From assembly GCA_033549365.1 (NCBI GenBank), contig JAWSUF010000002.1, positions 124,001 through 188,000 on the forward strand: 64,000 bases of DNA, read 5' to 3'. This document shows, one piece after another, positions 40,023-48,969 of the stretch. This stretch comes from Acidobacteriota bacterium. Its GTDB lineage: Bacteria; Acidobacteriota; Aminicenantia; Aminicenantales; Saccharicenantaceae. The first letter of the stretch is position 1, and each line of letters starts with the position of its first letter. Position numbers and translations under genes: made by a program. Below the pieces are notes generated by a model. It was not told the origin of the DNA and searched no databases. It worked only from the letters and a program-made list of their open reading frames with translations.

Positions 40023-41714
40023 ATGAACGATACGATCTGGCATCTCTGCGAACCCCACCCGGCCGCGGCCGGGCTGGCCTCCGCCCTGGGTCTGCCGCCG
40101 GAGATCGCCCGCATTCTGACCAACCGCGGGATTGAAACCGTCGAAGCCGCCCGGACCTTTCTCTACGGAGGGCTTGAGGATCTTCACGACCCCTTCCTCA
40201 TGAAGGGCATGGAGGCCGCCGTGGCCAGGATCCGCCGAGCAACGGCCCGGGGCGAGAAAATCCTCATTTTCGGCGACTATGACGCCGACGGCGTTCTCTC
40301 CACGGTCATGCTGCACAAGGCCCTTCGTACCCTGGGCGCCGATGTCGATTACTATATTCCCGACAGGCTCGAAGACGGCTACGGGATCAAGGACCACCAT
40401 GCCGACATCCTTCCCGGCCGGGGGGCGAAGCTTGTGATCAGCGTCGATTGCGGAATCAAGGCGGTCGGTTTCACGGCCCGGGCCGGAGCCGGCGGCGTGG
40501 ACGTCATCATCACGGACCATCACTACCCCGGGAGTGATCTGCCGGACGCCGTGGCCGTTCTCAATCCCGTTCTGTCCGAATCGGGCTACCCCGACAAGGC
40601 TTTGGCCGGAGTCGGTGTGGTCTTCAAGCTCATCCAGGCTCTCCTCATCACCGAGGGGCGCGAGGCGTCTCTGCCGCACTACATGAAACTCGTCTCGATC
40701 GGCACCGTGGCCGATGTCGCCCGTCTGATCGGGGAAAACCGGCTGTTCGTCAGACACGGCCTGAAAGCGCTGGAGGATGTCGCCAACCCGGGTCTCAAAC
40801 GGTTGATGGACGTCTGCGGTCTGCAAAACCGGGCGGTCCAGGCCTCCGATCTGGGATTCCGGCTCGGACCGAGAATCAATGCCGCCGGACGCATGGGGCA
40901 AACGGATCTTGCGGTCAAGCTCTTTTTCGCCGAGACGGACGGGGAAGCCCGGGATCTTGTCGCCCGGCTGGAAGCGCTCAACACGAAGCGGCAGGGGACG
41001 GAGGAAAAAATCTTCCGGGAGGCCCGGGAGATGGTCGAAGCCCGCGGCCTCGACCAACGGTACAAGTGTCTGATCCTGGGCTGCGAGACCTGGCACAAGG
41101 GCGTCATCGGGATCGTGGCCTCCAAAATCAAGGAGACCTTTCATCGTCCGGTCATCCTGTTTTCCTACGAAGACGGCCGGGCCGTCGGGTCCGGCCGGAG
41201 CATTTCGGATTTCGCGCTCATCGATCTTCTCGACGCCTGCGCCCCGCTGTTTCAGTCATACGGCGGCCACAAGCTGGCCGTGGGATGCACGCTGGCCCGG
41301 GAGAACATGACCGCTCTTCGGGAGGCCGTGAACGCCCTGGCCGAGGAGAAAATTTCCGGCGAGGATCTCAAGAGAAAGCTCCGAATCGACGCCGGCCTGG
41401 ATTTCGAGGCCATCACCCCGGAATTCATGGAGCATTTCGAACGTCTGAATCCGTTCGGCCCGGGGAATCCCAAACCGCTGTTTTTGACACGGGGAGCGGA
41501 GATCATGAGCGAGCCGCGGACGATGCGCGGCCGGCATATGAAGTTTCTGGCCCGGCGCAACGGCCGGTTTTTTGAAGCCGTGGGTTGGGACAAGGCCGAC
41601 TGGGCGGCCCGTCTCGCCCGGGGACGCACCGTCGACCTGGTCTATTCCGTGGCCGTTTCCGAATACCTCGGCGAAACCAAAACCACCTTGACGATCGAGG
41701 ATATCCGGCCTTGA
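40023..41714 (+). CDS. recJ: Single-stranded-DNA exonuclease RecJ
   Basis: 563 aa from ATG 40023 (MNDTIWHLCEPH). DHH domain with IFGDYDADGVLSTVML, VISVDCGIK and the DHH triad in IITDHHYPG; DHHA1 domain with GSGRSISDFALIDLL and SYGGHKLAVG. A C-terminal OB-like part follows. 5'-3' exonuclease for repair. An in-frame start at 39963 lies in the promoter region and is rejected. Stop overlaps the TTG of the next gene. Confidence 0.93.
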   Translation: MNDTIWHLCEPHPAAAGLASALGLPPEIARILTNRGIETVEAARTFLYGGLEDLHDPFLMKGMEAAVARIRRATARGEKILIFGDYDADGVLSTVMLHKALRTLGADVDYYIPDRLEDGYGIKDHHADILPGRGAKLVISVDCGIKAVGFTARAGAGGVDVIITDHHYPGSDLPDAVAVLNPVLSESGYPDKALAGVGVVFKLIQALLITEGREASLPHYMKLVSIGTVADVARLIGENRLFVRHGLKALEDVANPGLKRLMDVCGLQNRAVQASDLGFRLGPRINAAGRMGQTDLAVKLFFAETDGEARDLVARLEALNTKRQGTEEKIFREAREMVEARGLDQRYKCLILGCETWHKGVIGIVASKIKETFHRPVILFSYEDGRAVGSGRSISDFALIDLLDACAPLFQSYGGHKLAVGCTLARENMTALREAVNALAEEKISGEDLKRKLRIDAGLDFEAITPEFMEHFERLNPFGPGNPKPLFLTRGAEIMSEPRTMRGRHMKFLARRNGRFFEAVGWDKADWAARLARGRTVDLVYSVAVSEYLGETKTTLTIEDIRP

Positions 41715-43546
41715 AAAACGTCCGGCGCGCCGCCATCGCCGCTTTCCTGATCCTGTTTGCGGCGATCATTTTCCGCCTGGTGACGGCCCGGCCCGGAGAT
41801 CCGGGATCCGGGGAAATTCCCCTTCCTCCCGAAGGCGGACGCCTGGAGAGGAAAATCGGCGCCCGCCATTCCGAATTCAGCGGCGGCCGGGAGTCCTTCA
41901 GAACCCGGGCCGACAGCGTCTATGCCGGTGAGGACGGTCTTCAGCACCTGGAGGGAAACGTCGAAATCATCGATTTCGGCCGCACCGGAGGCCGGAAAAT
42001 CGTCATTTCCGCAGGTCATGTCGCTCTCGACGAAGACCGGACCCGGTTCGATCTTCTCGAAAACGTGAGCGTTCGCGAAAAGGACATCGTGATCGAAGCT
42101 CCGGGATTTAAATATGACAGAATCCAGGAGGCCTTTCACACCGTTTTGGGCGCCGCCTTCGCCACCGGAAAACTCAAAGGGACGTCCCGCAGCCTCCGCT
42201 ACGCCATCGGGTCCGGAGAGCTGGAGCTCGAGGGCGATCTCCGCGTGGAATCCCGGGCTGAGGCCTCCCGGGACATCCCTCTGACCATCACCGGAGACCG
42301 GCTGTTTTACCACAGGGACTCCGGAACCGGCGAAGTGACCGGCGCGCCTGTTTTGGAGCGCGGCGGCAGCCGGGCCGAGGGGGGGCGGCTGATGTTCATC
42401 TTGTCGGGCGACCGGGAAAATTTGGAAACGGCTGTTTTTGAGGGCGGCGTCAAGGCTGTTTTTCAAGGCCCGGATTTCGGCGCCGGCGCCTATCGTATCG
42501 AGGCTGATGAGGCCCGGACGGTTTTGTACCCCGAAACCCTGGTCTCTACACATTTCGAGGCCAGGGGAAACAGCAGGCTGGTCATTGCCGCTCCGGACGG
42601 GGGCGTCACGCGCCTGGATTCCGATTATTCCATTCTCTATTTCACGCCCGAAGGGGAACTGAAGGATCTTGCGGCCTGGCCCGACGTCCGGATCACGATC
42701 GACTCGGCCGGCGACTCAGAAGAGCCCCGCCGCTTTTCGGCCGCTCGCGTCGATTACAACCATGGGCACGGCGCTCTGGTTTTGAAAAAAGGTCCGGGGC
42801 GGAGACCCCGGGCGGATTCGGGGCCTTTGGATATCGAGGCCGATCGAATCGTCGTCCATATGCGCACCGAGAATGTCGAGGCCTCGGGAGAGGTCCGCTT
42901 GATCATGCGGTCCGGAGAAAGCGGAGCGCCGGTGGGTTTTTTTTCCGGAGGGAAACCCGTCTTCATCACCTGTGGGCGCATGAACACCCGGGCGGACGAT
43001 CGGCGGTTTTTCTTCCGCGATCAGGTCCGGATCTGGCAGGAGCGGGAATCCGTCAGCGCCTCGGAACTCGATATCCTTCAGGAGACGGGCCGGGTGGTTT
43101 TCCGCGGCGACGTCCACTCCCTGCTCTTTCGCAAGACGGGCGATGACGACGACGAAGAAGAGCGGCTCGAAATGCACTCGGACGAGATGGTCTTCATTCC
43201 GGAGAGAAACCTGATCCGATACACGGGGGCGGGCCGTCTGGAAACCCAGTCGTTCACCTTGCGGGCCGACAGCCTGGCCGTGACTCTGGCCGGGACCGGC
43301 GGCGGCATGGACCGCGTTGAGGCCGAAGGCAACGTCGTGATCGATCAGGAGGCCCGTCAGGGCCGGGGGGAACGGGCCGTTTATGAAAGAGCGGAGGCCA
43401 CCGTGGTTCTCACCGGCCATCCCGTCCTGGCCGAGCGGGACAAGGGGGAGACAAAGGGGGACAAATTGACTTTCTATCTGGACGATGGTAGAATCGCCAT
43501 CGAAAATATCAAGCGCGACAGATCCACCACCGTCATCATCCGATGA
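41711..43546 (+). CDS. LptC/LptA-type LPS transport protein (single large protein)
   Basis: 611 aa from TTG 41711 (TTGA overlap). One N-terminal helix anchors it (RRAAIAAFLILFAAIIFRLV); the rest is periplasmic, with repeated OstA/LptA-like beta-jellyroll segments: an LptC-like region (about 40-200), then several units with EASGEVRLI, VFRGDVHSLLF and VEAEGNVVIDQEARQGRGERAVY, the classic LptA signature near the end. It probably bridges the inner-membrane LptBFG complex to LptD. Followed by lptB. Confidence 0.82.
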   Translation: MKNVRRAAIAAFLILFAAIIFRLVTARPGDPGSGEIPLPPEGGRLERKIGARHSEFSGGRESFRTRADSVYAGEDGLQHLEGNVEIIDFGRTGGRKIVISAGHVALDEDRTRFDLLENVSVREKDIVIEAPGFKYDRIQEAFHTVLGAAFATGKLKGTSRSLRYAIGSGELELEGDLRVESRAEASRDIPLTITGDRLFYHRDSGTGEVTGAPVLERGGSRAEGGRLMFILSGDRENLETAVFEGGVKAVFQGPDFGAGAYRIEADEARTVLYPETLVSTHFEARGNSRLVIAAPDGGVTRLDSDYSILYFTPEGELKDLAAWPDVRITIDSAGDSEEPRRFSAARVDYNHGHGALVLKKGPGRRPRADSGPLDIEADRIVVHMRTENVEASGEVRLIMRSGESGAPVGFFSGGKPVFITCGRMNTRADDRRFFFRDQVRIWQERESVSASELDILQETGRVVFRGDVHSLLFRKTGDDDDEEERLEMHSDEMVFIPERNLIRYTGAGRLETQSFTLRADSLAVTLAGTGGGMDRVEAEGNVVIDQEARQGRGERAVYERAEATVVLTGHPVLAERDKGETKGDKLTFYLDDGRIAIENIKRDRSTTVIIR

Positions 43547-43562
43547 CCGGATTGCCGAGTTC

Positions 43563-44288
43563 ATGAGGGGTTCCTTAAAAGCCGCCGGTCTCGAAAAGAG
43601 CTACGGCCGCAAAAAAGTCGTCGACGGGATTTCCGTCGAAGTCCGCCGTGGTGAAATCGTCGGCCTGCTCGGCCCCAACGGCGCCGGCAAGACAACAACG
43701 TTCTCCATCATGGCCGGTCTCATTCAGGGGGACGGCGGCCGGATTGATCTGGACGGCGAGGATATCACCGGGTTGCCCATGTACGTCCGGGCGAGAAAGG
43801 GCATCAGCCTTCTTCCCCAGGAGCCTTCGATTTTCCGCAAGTTGACGGTCGAGGGAAACATCCTGGCCGTGATCGAAGCCCGGCCGGACGCCTTTCGCGA
43901 CAGACCGCGCGATCCCCGGGACATCCTTGAGGAGTTCGGGCTGGCCCGGCTGTCCCGAGCCAAGGCCTATACGCTGTCCGGAGGAGAACGCCGGCGGCTC
44001 GAGATCGCCCGGGCCATGGTCACCTCTCCGGATTTCATCCTCCTCGACGAACCGTTTACGGGAATCGATCCCCTGGCGGTTCTCGATCTTCAGGACATCC
44101 TGAAACACCTGAAAGAAAAACGGATGGGCATCCTCGTGACGGACCACAATGTCCGGGAAACCCTGGAAATCACGGACAAGGCCTGCATCATCGACAAGGG
44201 AAAAATGATTCTTGAAGGAACCCCCCGGGACATTCTTTCGTCCCGGGAGGTCCGGGAGAGTTATTTGGGCAGCGAATTCCGTCTATAA
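43563..44288 (+). CDS. lptB: LPS export ABC transporter ATPase
   Basis: 241 aa from ATG 43563. Walker A GPNGAGKTT, Q-loop LLPQEPSIFRKLTVEGN, signature LSGGERRR, Walker B FILLDEPFTGIDP and VTDHNVRETLEI. The wording is that of LptB. Its lptF and lptG partners are not in the window. The next gene, rpoN, starts 12 bases later. Confidence 0.94.
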   Translation: MRGSLKAAGLEKSYGRKKVVDGISVEVRRGEIVGLLGPNGAGKTTTFSIMAGLIQGDGGRIDLDGEDITGLPMYVRARKGISLLPQEPSIFRKLTVEGNILAVIEARPDAFRDRPRDPRDILEEFGLARLSRAKAYTLSGGERRRLEIARAMVTSPDFILLDEPFTGIDPLAVLDLQDILKHLKEKRMGILVTDHNVRETLEITDKACIIDKGKMILEGTPRDILSSREVRESYLGSEFRL

Positions 44289-44289
44289 T
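44284..44289 (+). promoter_or_regulatory. Possible internal promoter (-10) of rpoN
   Basis: TATAAT overlaps the lptB stop; the ATG at 44301 is 12 bases after it and has no clear SD. The -35 region is weak. Confidence 0.35.
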
Positions 44290-44300
44290 AAAGACGCCTC

Positions 44301-45737
44301 ATGTTGAAACAACGGTTGGATCAAAAAATCGTCCAGAAGCTTTATCTGGCGCCCGCTCTTCAGCAGGCCATCCGGCTTCTGCCGTTGACCAACCTGGAAC
44401 TCATCGAAATCATCGATCAGGAAATGTCCCAGAATCCCATGATCGAACTGGAGGAGGACCAGGCTCCGCCCAAAGACGAAAGTGAGGACGGCGAGATTCC
44501 CGATCAGGCGGAAATGTTGGGGGACAAGGATTCCGTCGACGATGAGGCCTTCGATGTCGGAGCGTTTTTTCGGGACTACCTCGACGAGGGCTTCCGGCCG
44601 GATTTCCATGAGGACCGGGAGCGTGTTTCGCTGGAAAACACTCTCGCCCGGAATCCCAGTCTGTGGGACCATCTGAATTGGCAGGCCTCTCTGGCTTTCG
44701 ACGATCCCCGCGATCTCGAAATCGCCCGATTCATCATCGGCAATATCAAGGAAAACGGCTATCTGGCGGAGCCGGTTGAGGAACTGGCCGAACTCATCCG
44801 GACGGCTCCCGAGGCCCTCGACGCCGTCCGGAAAAAAATCTTGATGTTCGATCCGGTCGGCTCGGCCAGCCTGGATCTGAAGGAAGCTCTCCTGGCTCAG
44901 ATGGACCATCTGGACATCGATGATGCCACGGCCCGGACCATTGTGACCGAACACCTTTCCCTGCTGGAAAAATCGGATTATCTCCAATTGGCCAAAGTCC
45001 TCAATCTGGCGCCCGGAGACATCAAGGCGCACATCGATCTGATCCGAAGTCTGGATCCGGCGCCCGGCCTGAAATACGCTCAGGATCGGACGGTGAGCGT
45101 CGTTCCCGATATCCTGGTCGTCAAGGAAGGCGACGACCTGAAGATTCATCTCAACGACGAAGGGCTGCCCCGGCTGAGACTCAGCCGATTCTACAACGCC
45201 ATGCTGTCCCGGGCGGGGGACGGCGATCCCGAAACGCTTCTGTTCCTCAAGGACAAGATGAAGAAGGCCCTGTGGTTTCTGAGAAGCCTGGACCAGCGCA
45301 ACCGGACCATCGCCAAGGTGGCCAAATATATCATCGACAAACAAAAGGACTTTTTCGATCGGGGCGTGGACAGCATCAAGCCCCTGACGCTGATGGAGAT
45401 CGCCCAGGAGATCGGGGTCCATGAATCCACGGTCGGCCGTGTCGTGGCCAACAAGCAGATGTCGACGCCTCTGGGCACGTTTCCGCTCAAATACTTCTTT
45501 CACAAATCCCTTCAGGGGTCCTACGGAGAGGATGTTTCCTCGCTCAAGGTCAAGGATCGGATCCGCAAGATCGTCGGGAGCGAGGACAAGAGCCGTCCGT
45601 TGAGCGACATCGAAATTGGTGATATATTGACCCGTGAGAATCTTCGCGTCGCCCGGAGAACGGTGGCCAAGTACCGGAAACAACTGAAAATTCCGCCGTC
45701 GCACATTCGAAAACGAAAGTCATATATGGAGGGTTGA
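44301..45737 (+). CDS. rpoN: RNA polymerase sigma-54 factor
   Basis: 478 aa. Region I is glutamine/leucine-rich (LAPALQQAIRLLPLTNLELIEIIDQE), followed by an acidic linker, the core-binding domain, a helix-turn-helix (MEIAQEIGVHESTVGRVVANKQMSTPLGTFPLKYFF) and the RpoN box ARRTVAKYRK near the C-terminus. It needs AAA-type activators. The classical neighbours lptB, hpf and ptsN are all present here. Confidence 0.96.
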   Translation: MLKQRLDQKIVQKLYLAPALQQAIRLLPLTNLELIEIIDQEMSQNPMIELEEDQAPPKDESEDGEIPDQAEMLGDKDSVDDEAFDVGAFFRDYLDEGFRPDFHEDRERVSLENTLARNPSLWDHLNWQASLAFDDPRDLEIARFIIGNIKENGYLAEPVEELAELIRTAPEALDAVRKKILMFDPVGSASLDLKEALLAQMDHLDIDDATARTIVTEHLSLLEKSDYLQLAKVLNLAPGDIKAHIDLIRSLDPAPGLKYAQDRTVSVVPDILVVKEGDDLKIHLNDEGLPRLRLSRFYNAMLSRAGDGDPETLLFLKDKMKKALWFLRSLDQRNRTIAKVAKYIIDKQKDFFDRGVDSIKPLTLMEIAQEIGVHESTVGRVVANKQMSTPLGTFPLKYFFHKSLQGSYGEDVSSLKVKDRIRKIVGSEDKSRPLSDIEIGDILTRENLRVARRTVAKYRKQLKIPPSHIRKRKSYMEG

Positions 45738-45739
45738 AA

Positions 45740-46285
45740 ATGAACGTGAATTTTACGGCTCGCCAGTCGGATCTGACCCCGGACATCAAGGCCTATTGCC
45801 AAAAAAGACTGGAGGGCATGAGGCGACTGCGGTTCTCCGTCCTCGAGGTCGATGTCATTCTGACGGTCAGGAAAAACCGCCATATCGCCGAAGTCAACCT
45901 GAAAACCAAGGGCGGTTCCATTGTGGTGGAAGAGGAAACCTCCGATATGATGGATTCTCTGAATCTGGCCTTCGACGCCCTGGAAAAAAAGATAAAGAAG
46001 GACATCGAGAAGAATCGCGAAAAACGGCGCCGGAGCGGCCGGGAGAGAAAAGGGTTTTCCGCCGTTATTGAAGAGGCGGAGCCGGATGAGAAGGCCGAGG
46101 GAACCGTCGTCCGGGTCCTGCGCAGCCCCTATTATTCTCTCAAGCCGATGACCGTGGAAGAGGCCCTGATCCAGTTCGACGTGAAGAAACGGGAAGTGCT
46201 GATGTTCCGCCGCGCGGCGGGTGAGAGATGGGCGGTCCTGTTCCGCAGAAAAGACGGCCACTACGGCTTGGTCGAACCGGATTGA
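45740..46285 (+). CDS. hpf: Ribosome hibernation-promoting factor, long form
   Basis: 181 aa from ATG 45740 behind GGAGGG; a TTG at 45734 is in frame. N-terminal S30AE domain (1-100) with the R/K-rich helix, then a linker and the C-terminal dimerisation domain (125-181) with KPMTVEEALIQFDVKKREVLMFRR. The long form makes 100S ribosomes on its own. Part of the rpoN operon. Confidence 0.94.
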   Translation: MNVNFTARQSDLTPDIKAYCQKRLEGMRRLRFSVLEVDVILTVRKNRHIAEVNLKTKGGSIVVEEETSDMMDSLNLAFDALEKKIKKDIEKNREKRRRSGRERKGFSAVIEEAEPDEKAEGTVVRVLRSPYYSLKPMTVEEALIQFDVKKREVLMFRRAAGERWAVLFRRKDGHYGLVEPD

Positions 46286-46313
46286 TCGCCATCGCAAAAC
46301 GACGGGAGGCGGT

Positions 46314-46775
46314 GTGAAAATCCAGTCCCTGCTCGCCGAAGACATGGTTCTTGCGGATCTCTCCGGGCGCAACCGCAACGACGTTCTGAAAGAGCTTGTC
46401 GATTTCCTAAGGAACAAGAAGAGAATCTCCAGACCCCGGGATCTTTTCGACAAACTGATCCAGAGGGAAACCCTCGGCAGCACGGCCATCGGCGAAGGCG
46501 TGGCCATCCCTCACTGCAAAATGAAAGGCCTCTCCGCACCTCTGTTCATCCTGGCTGTCTCCCGGGAGGGAGTTCCGTTCGAATCGCTGGACGGAAACCC
46601 CTCGCATGTGTTTTTTCTGGTGATCTCTCCACCCGAAAACCCCGGGTTGAGCCTGCAGATCCTCGCCGCCGTCGCTCAGCTCGTCCGCCGGACGCCCCGG
46701 CTCACCCAGAAGATCCTGAATGCACCCGGCGTCAACGGCATTCTCGACGTCATCCGTACGGAAGAAGGGTCGTGA
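46314..46775 (+). CDS. ptsN: PTS EIIA-Ntr regulatory protein
   Basis: 153 aa from GTG 46314 with GGGAGG in front. PTS_EIIA_2 domain: phosphorylated H67 in GEGVAIPHCK; start KIQSLLAEDMV. In other bacteria it reports nitrogen or potassium state through phosphorylation. The stop overlaps the hprK start (GTGA). Confidence 0.93.
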   Translation: MKIQSLLAEDMVLADLSGRNRNDVLKELVDFLRNKKRISRPRDLFDKLIQRETLGSTAIGEGVAIPHCKMKGLSAPLFILAVSREGVPFESLDGNPSHVFFLVISPPENPGLSLQILAAVAQLVRRTPRLTQKILNAPGVNGILDVIRTEEGS

Positions 46776-47314
46776 ATCCGGATCGCGACGGCCCCCGGAT
46801 CAAGGTTTCCGCCGGGCTGATGAGAATCTTCGATGTCGGGATCCTGATCATCGGCGACAGCGGAATCGGAAAGAGCGAAAGCTGCGCCGAACTCATCGCC
46901 CGCGGCCACAAGTTCGTCTCCGACGATGTCGTTATTCTCAAGAAATCGCCCCGGGGGCGGCTCTTCGGAACGGCCCCCCCTCTCAGCCGGGATTTCATGG
47001 AACTGCGCGGTCTGGGCATCATCAACATCCGGGAGGTTTTCGGTCCCCAGGCCATCCGGCGGTCCTCGATGATCGATCTCATCATCCGGTTGAGAAAATG
47101 GACCCGCGGGAAGGCCTGCGAAAGACTGGGCCTCGACACCCCCGCCGATGAGGACATCCTCGGTGTCAGGATTCCCGTCTTGAACATCCCCGTGGCGCCC
47201 GGCCGCAATATCGCCACGTTGATCGAAATCGCCTGCCGGGTGCATGCCCTCAGAAAAAAAGGCTATCATGCCCCCCGGGAAATCGTTCGAAGGCTTGAAA
47301 AGGCCATGAGATAG
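46772..47314 (+). CDS. hprK: HPr kinase/phosphorylase, kinase domain only
   Basis: 180 aa; Gram-positive HprK is about 310 aa, so the N-terminal domain is missing, as in many alphaproteobacteria. Walker A GDSGIGKSE at 28-36, VSDDVV with catalytic Asp residues at 51-52, and the HprK signature ELRGLGIINI. It should phosphorylate HPr on Ser46, which is present in the HPr gene downstream. GTG start, coupled to ptsN. Confidence 0.93.
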   Translation: MNPDRDGPRIKVSAGLMRIFDVGILIIGDSGIGKSESCAELIARGHKFVSDDVVILKKSPRGRLFGTAPPLSRDFMELRGLGIINIREVFGPQAIRRSSMIDLIIRLRKWTRGKACERLGLDTPADEDILGVRIPVLNIPVAPGRNIATLIEIACRVHALRKKGYHAPREIVRRLEKAMR

Positions 47315-47326
47315 GGAGGAAAGGCC

Positions 47327-48202
47327 ATGCGTTCACCGAAAAAAGAAAGGCGGTTTCTGATCCTGACCGGGCTTTCGGGATCGGGAAAATCGGCCGTCAG
47401 CCGCTTTCTTGAAGACATGGGGTACTACTGCGTGGACAATCTCCCCGCCAAGCTGATTCCGAGCCTGGTCCGGCTGTGGGCCGGGAGAAAAGCCGAAATC
47501 GAAAAAATGGCGCTGGTCGTCGATATCCGCGAACCGTCCTTTCTCAAGGATTTCCCCGTCGTTCTCGAAGACATCCGCAGGAAAAAACGTGTCGACCCCT
47601 GGGTTCTTTTTTTTGAAGCCTCGGATGAGACTCTGGCCAAGCGATTCAGCGAGAGCCGCCGGCCTCACCCCATTTATCGGGCCAAATCCGTCCTGGAAGG
47701 CATCTGCCTGGAAAGAAGACGATTGGCCGGAATCAAGTCGATGTCCGACGAGATCGTGGACACCACGCACCTGTCCATCATGCAGCTCAAGAATCTGATC
47801 GCCGGCCGGATTCTGGGCCATAAAAATTCGATCCTGCGGGCCGTTCTCATCAGTTTCGGATATAAATTCGGAATTCCCCTGGATGCCGACCTCGTCTTCG
47901 ACACCCGGTTTCTTCCCAACCCGTTTTATATCGATAAACTGAGGGCCAAAAACGGGCAAACGGCGCCTGTGAAGAAATTCGTCATGGAAAACCCCGAAAC
48001 CCGCCTCCTTCTGGGCGCGGTCCGCGACTTCATCGAAAAGCTCCTGCCGGAATTCCGCAAGGAGGGGAAAAGCCAGCTGACCATCGCCTTCGGCTGCACG
48101 GGAGGCAAACACCGCTCCGTCGTCGTTGCCGAAGAAATGAAGAAAATCCTGAGAACTCTCGGCCTGTCGGCCGGGCTATATCACCGGGATATTTTTAAAT
48201 AA
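47327..48202 (+). CDS. rapZ: RNase adapter protein RapZ
   Basis: 291 aa. Walker A GLSGSGKSA, YYCVDNLPAKLIP, VDIREPSF, and a C-terminal domain with FIEKLLPEF and IAFGCTGGKHRSVVVAE. RapZ controls glucosamine-6-phosphate synthase in Escherichia coli through small RNAs; target here unknown. GGGAGGAAAGG precedes the start, 12 bases after hprK. Confidence 0.95.
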   Translation: MRSPKKERRFLILTGLSGSGKSAVSRFLEDMGYYCVDNLPAKLIPSLVRLWAGRKAEIEKMALVVDIREPSFLKDFPVVLEDIRRKKRVDPWVLFFEASDETLAKRFSESRRPHPIYRAKSVLEGICLERRRLAGIKSMSDEIVDTTHLSIMQLKNLIAGRILGHKNSILRAVLISFGYKFGIPLDADLVFDTRFLPNPFYIDKLRAKNGQTAPVKKFVMENPETRLLLGAVRDFIEKLLPEFRKEGKSQLTIAFGCTGGKHRSVVVAEEMKKILRTLGLSAGLYHRDIFK

Positions 48203-48284
48203 CCGCGTTTTCCGTTAAAATAGATCATCAGCCCGAAAGACGGGAAAAGAAACGCATGAAAAGAAGGCAAGAAAGCGACGGATC

Positions 48285-48698
48285 ATGATCGGCGGTGTCA
48301 TTGTCTCCCATGGAAAATTGGGCGAGGAGCTCTTGAACGCCCTGACCATCATTCTGGGCGAGGCGCCCAACATCGAGGCCATCTCCATCGGGTGGTACGA
48401 CGATGTCGAGGAATCCAAGAAGAAAATCAATCAAAGTCTGAAACGCGTGAATCAGAAAAGCGGCGCGGTCATCTTCACGGACATGTTCGGCGGCACGCCT
48501 TCGAACCTGAGTTTCAGCTTCCTCAAGGACAATCAAGTCGAGATCATCACCGGCGTCAACCTGCCCATGCTCATCAAGTTCGTGTCCCTTCAGAGGAGCA
48601 ATCATTTGAAGGACGTCGCCGGAAAAGTCGTCGAACAGGGGAAAAAGAACATCCACCTGGTGAGTGGCCTTCTGGCCGGCCAGCACAAAGGCTCATGA
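48285..48698 (+). CDS. PTS EIIA component, mannose (EIIA-Man) family
   Basis: 137 aa. Active-site His9 in GGVIVSHGKLGEELL; VIFTDMFGGTPSNLSFSFL. No EIIB/EIIC/EIID follows, so it probably regulates rather than transports, as ManX-like EIIA proteins do next to hprK in proteobacteria. The 82-bp gap before it contains a TAAAAT box (48217-48222) and a CCCG/CGGG hairpin; weak SD. Confidence 0.9.
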   Translation: MIGGVIVSHGKLGEELLNALTIILGEAPNIEAISIGWYDDVEESKKKINQSLKRVNQKSGAVIFTDMFGGTPSNLSFSFLKDNQVEIITGVNLPMLIKFVSLQRSNHLKDVAGKVVEQGKKNIHLVSGLLAGQHKGS

Positions 48699-48964
48699 TT
48701 GAAAAAACGGTCACCATCAAGAACAGGCTGGGCCTGCACGCCCGGGCGGCGGTCAAGTTCGTCAACCTGGCCAATCGGTTCGGCTCGAATGTCCGGATTG
48801 AAAAAGACGGACAATCCATTGAGGGCAAAAGCATCCTCGGCATCCTGACCCTGGCCGCAACCCAGGGCAGCCGGGTGCGGCTCGTTGTCTCCGGGCGCGA
48901 CCAGGAGGCGGCGCTTCAGGCTCTGGTCGATCTGATCGACAACCTTTTCGACGAGAAAGAATAG
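48695..48964 (+). CDS. HPr phosphocarrier protein
   Basis: 89 aa, ATGA overlap with the EIIA gene. Both regulatory residues are present: H15 (GLHARAAVKF), target of enzyme I, and S46 (GKSILGIL), target of HprK. With the complete set of kinase and EI in the operon this HPr can integrate PEP- and ATP-dependent signals. Symbol ptsH or ptsO cannot be chosen from sequence. Confidence 0.94.
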   Translation: MIEKTVTIKNRLGLHARAAVKFVNLANRFGSNVRIEKDGQSIEGKSILGILTLAATQGSRVRLVVSGRDQEAALQALVDLIDNLFDEKE

Positions 48965-48969
48965 CCGGC

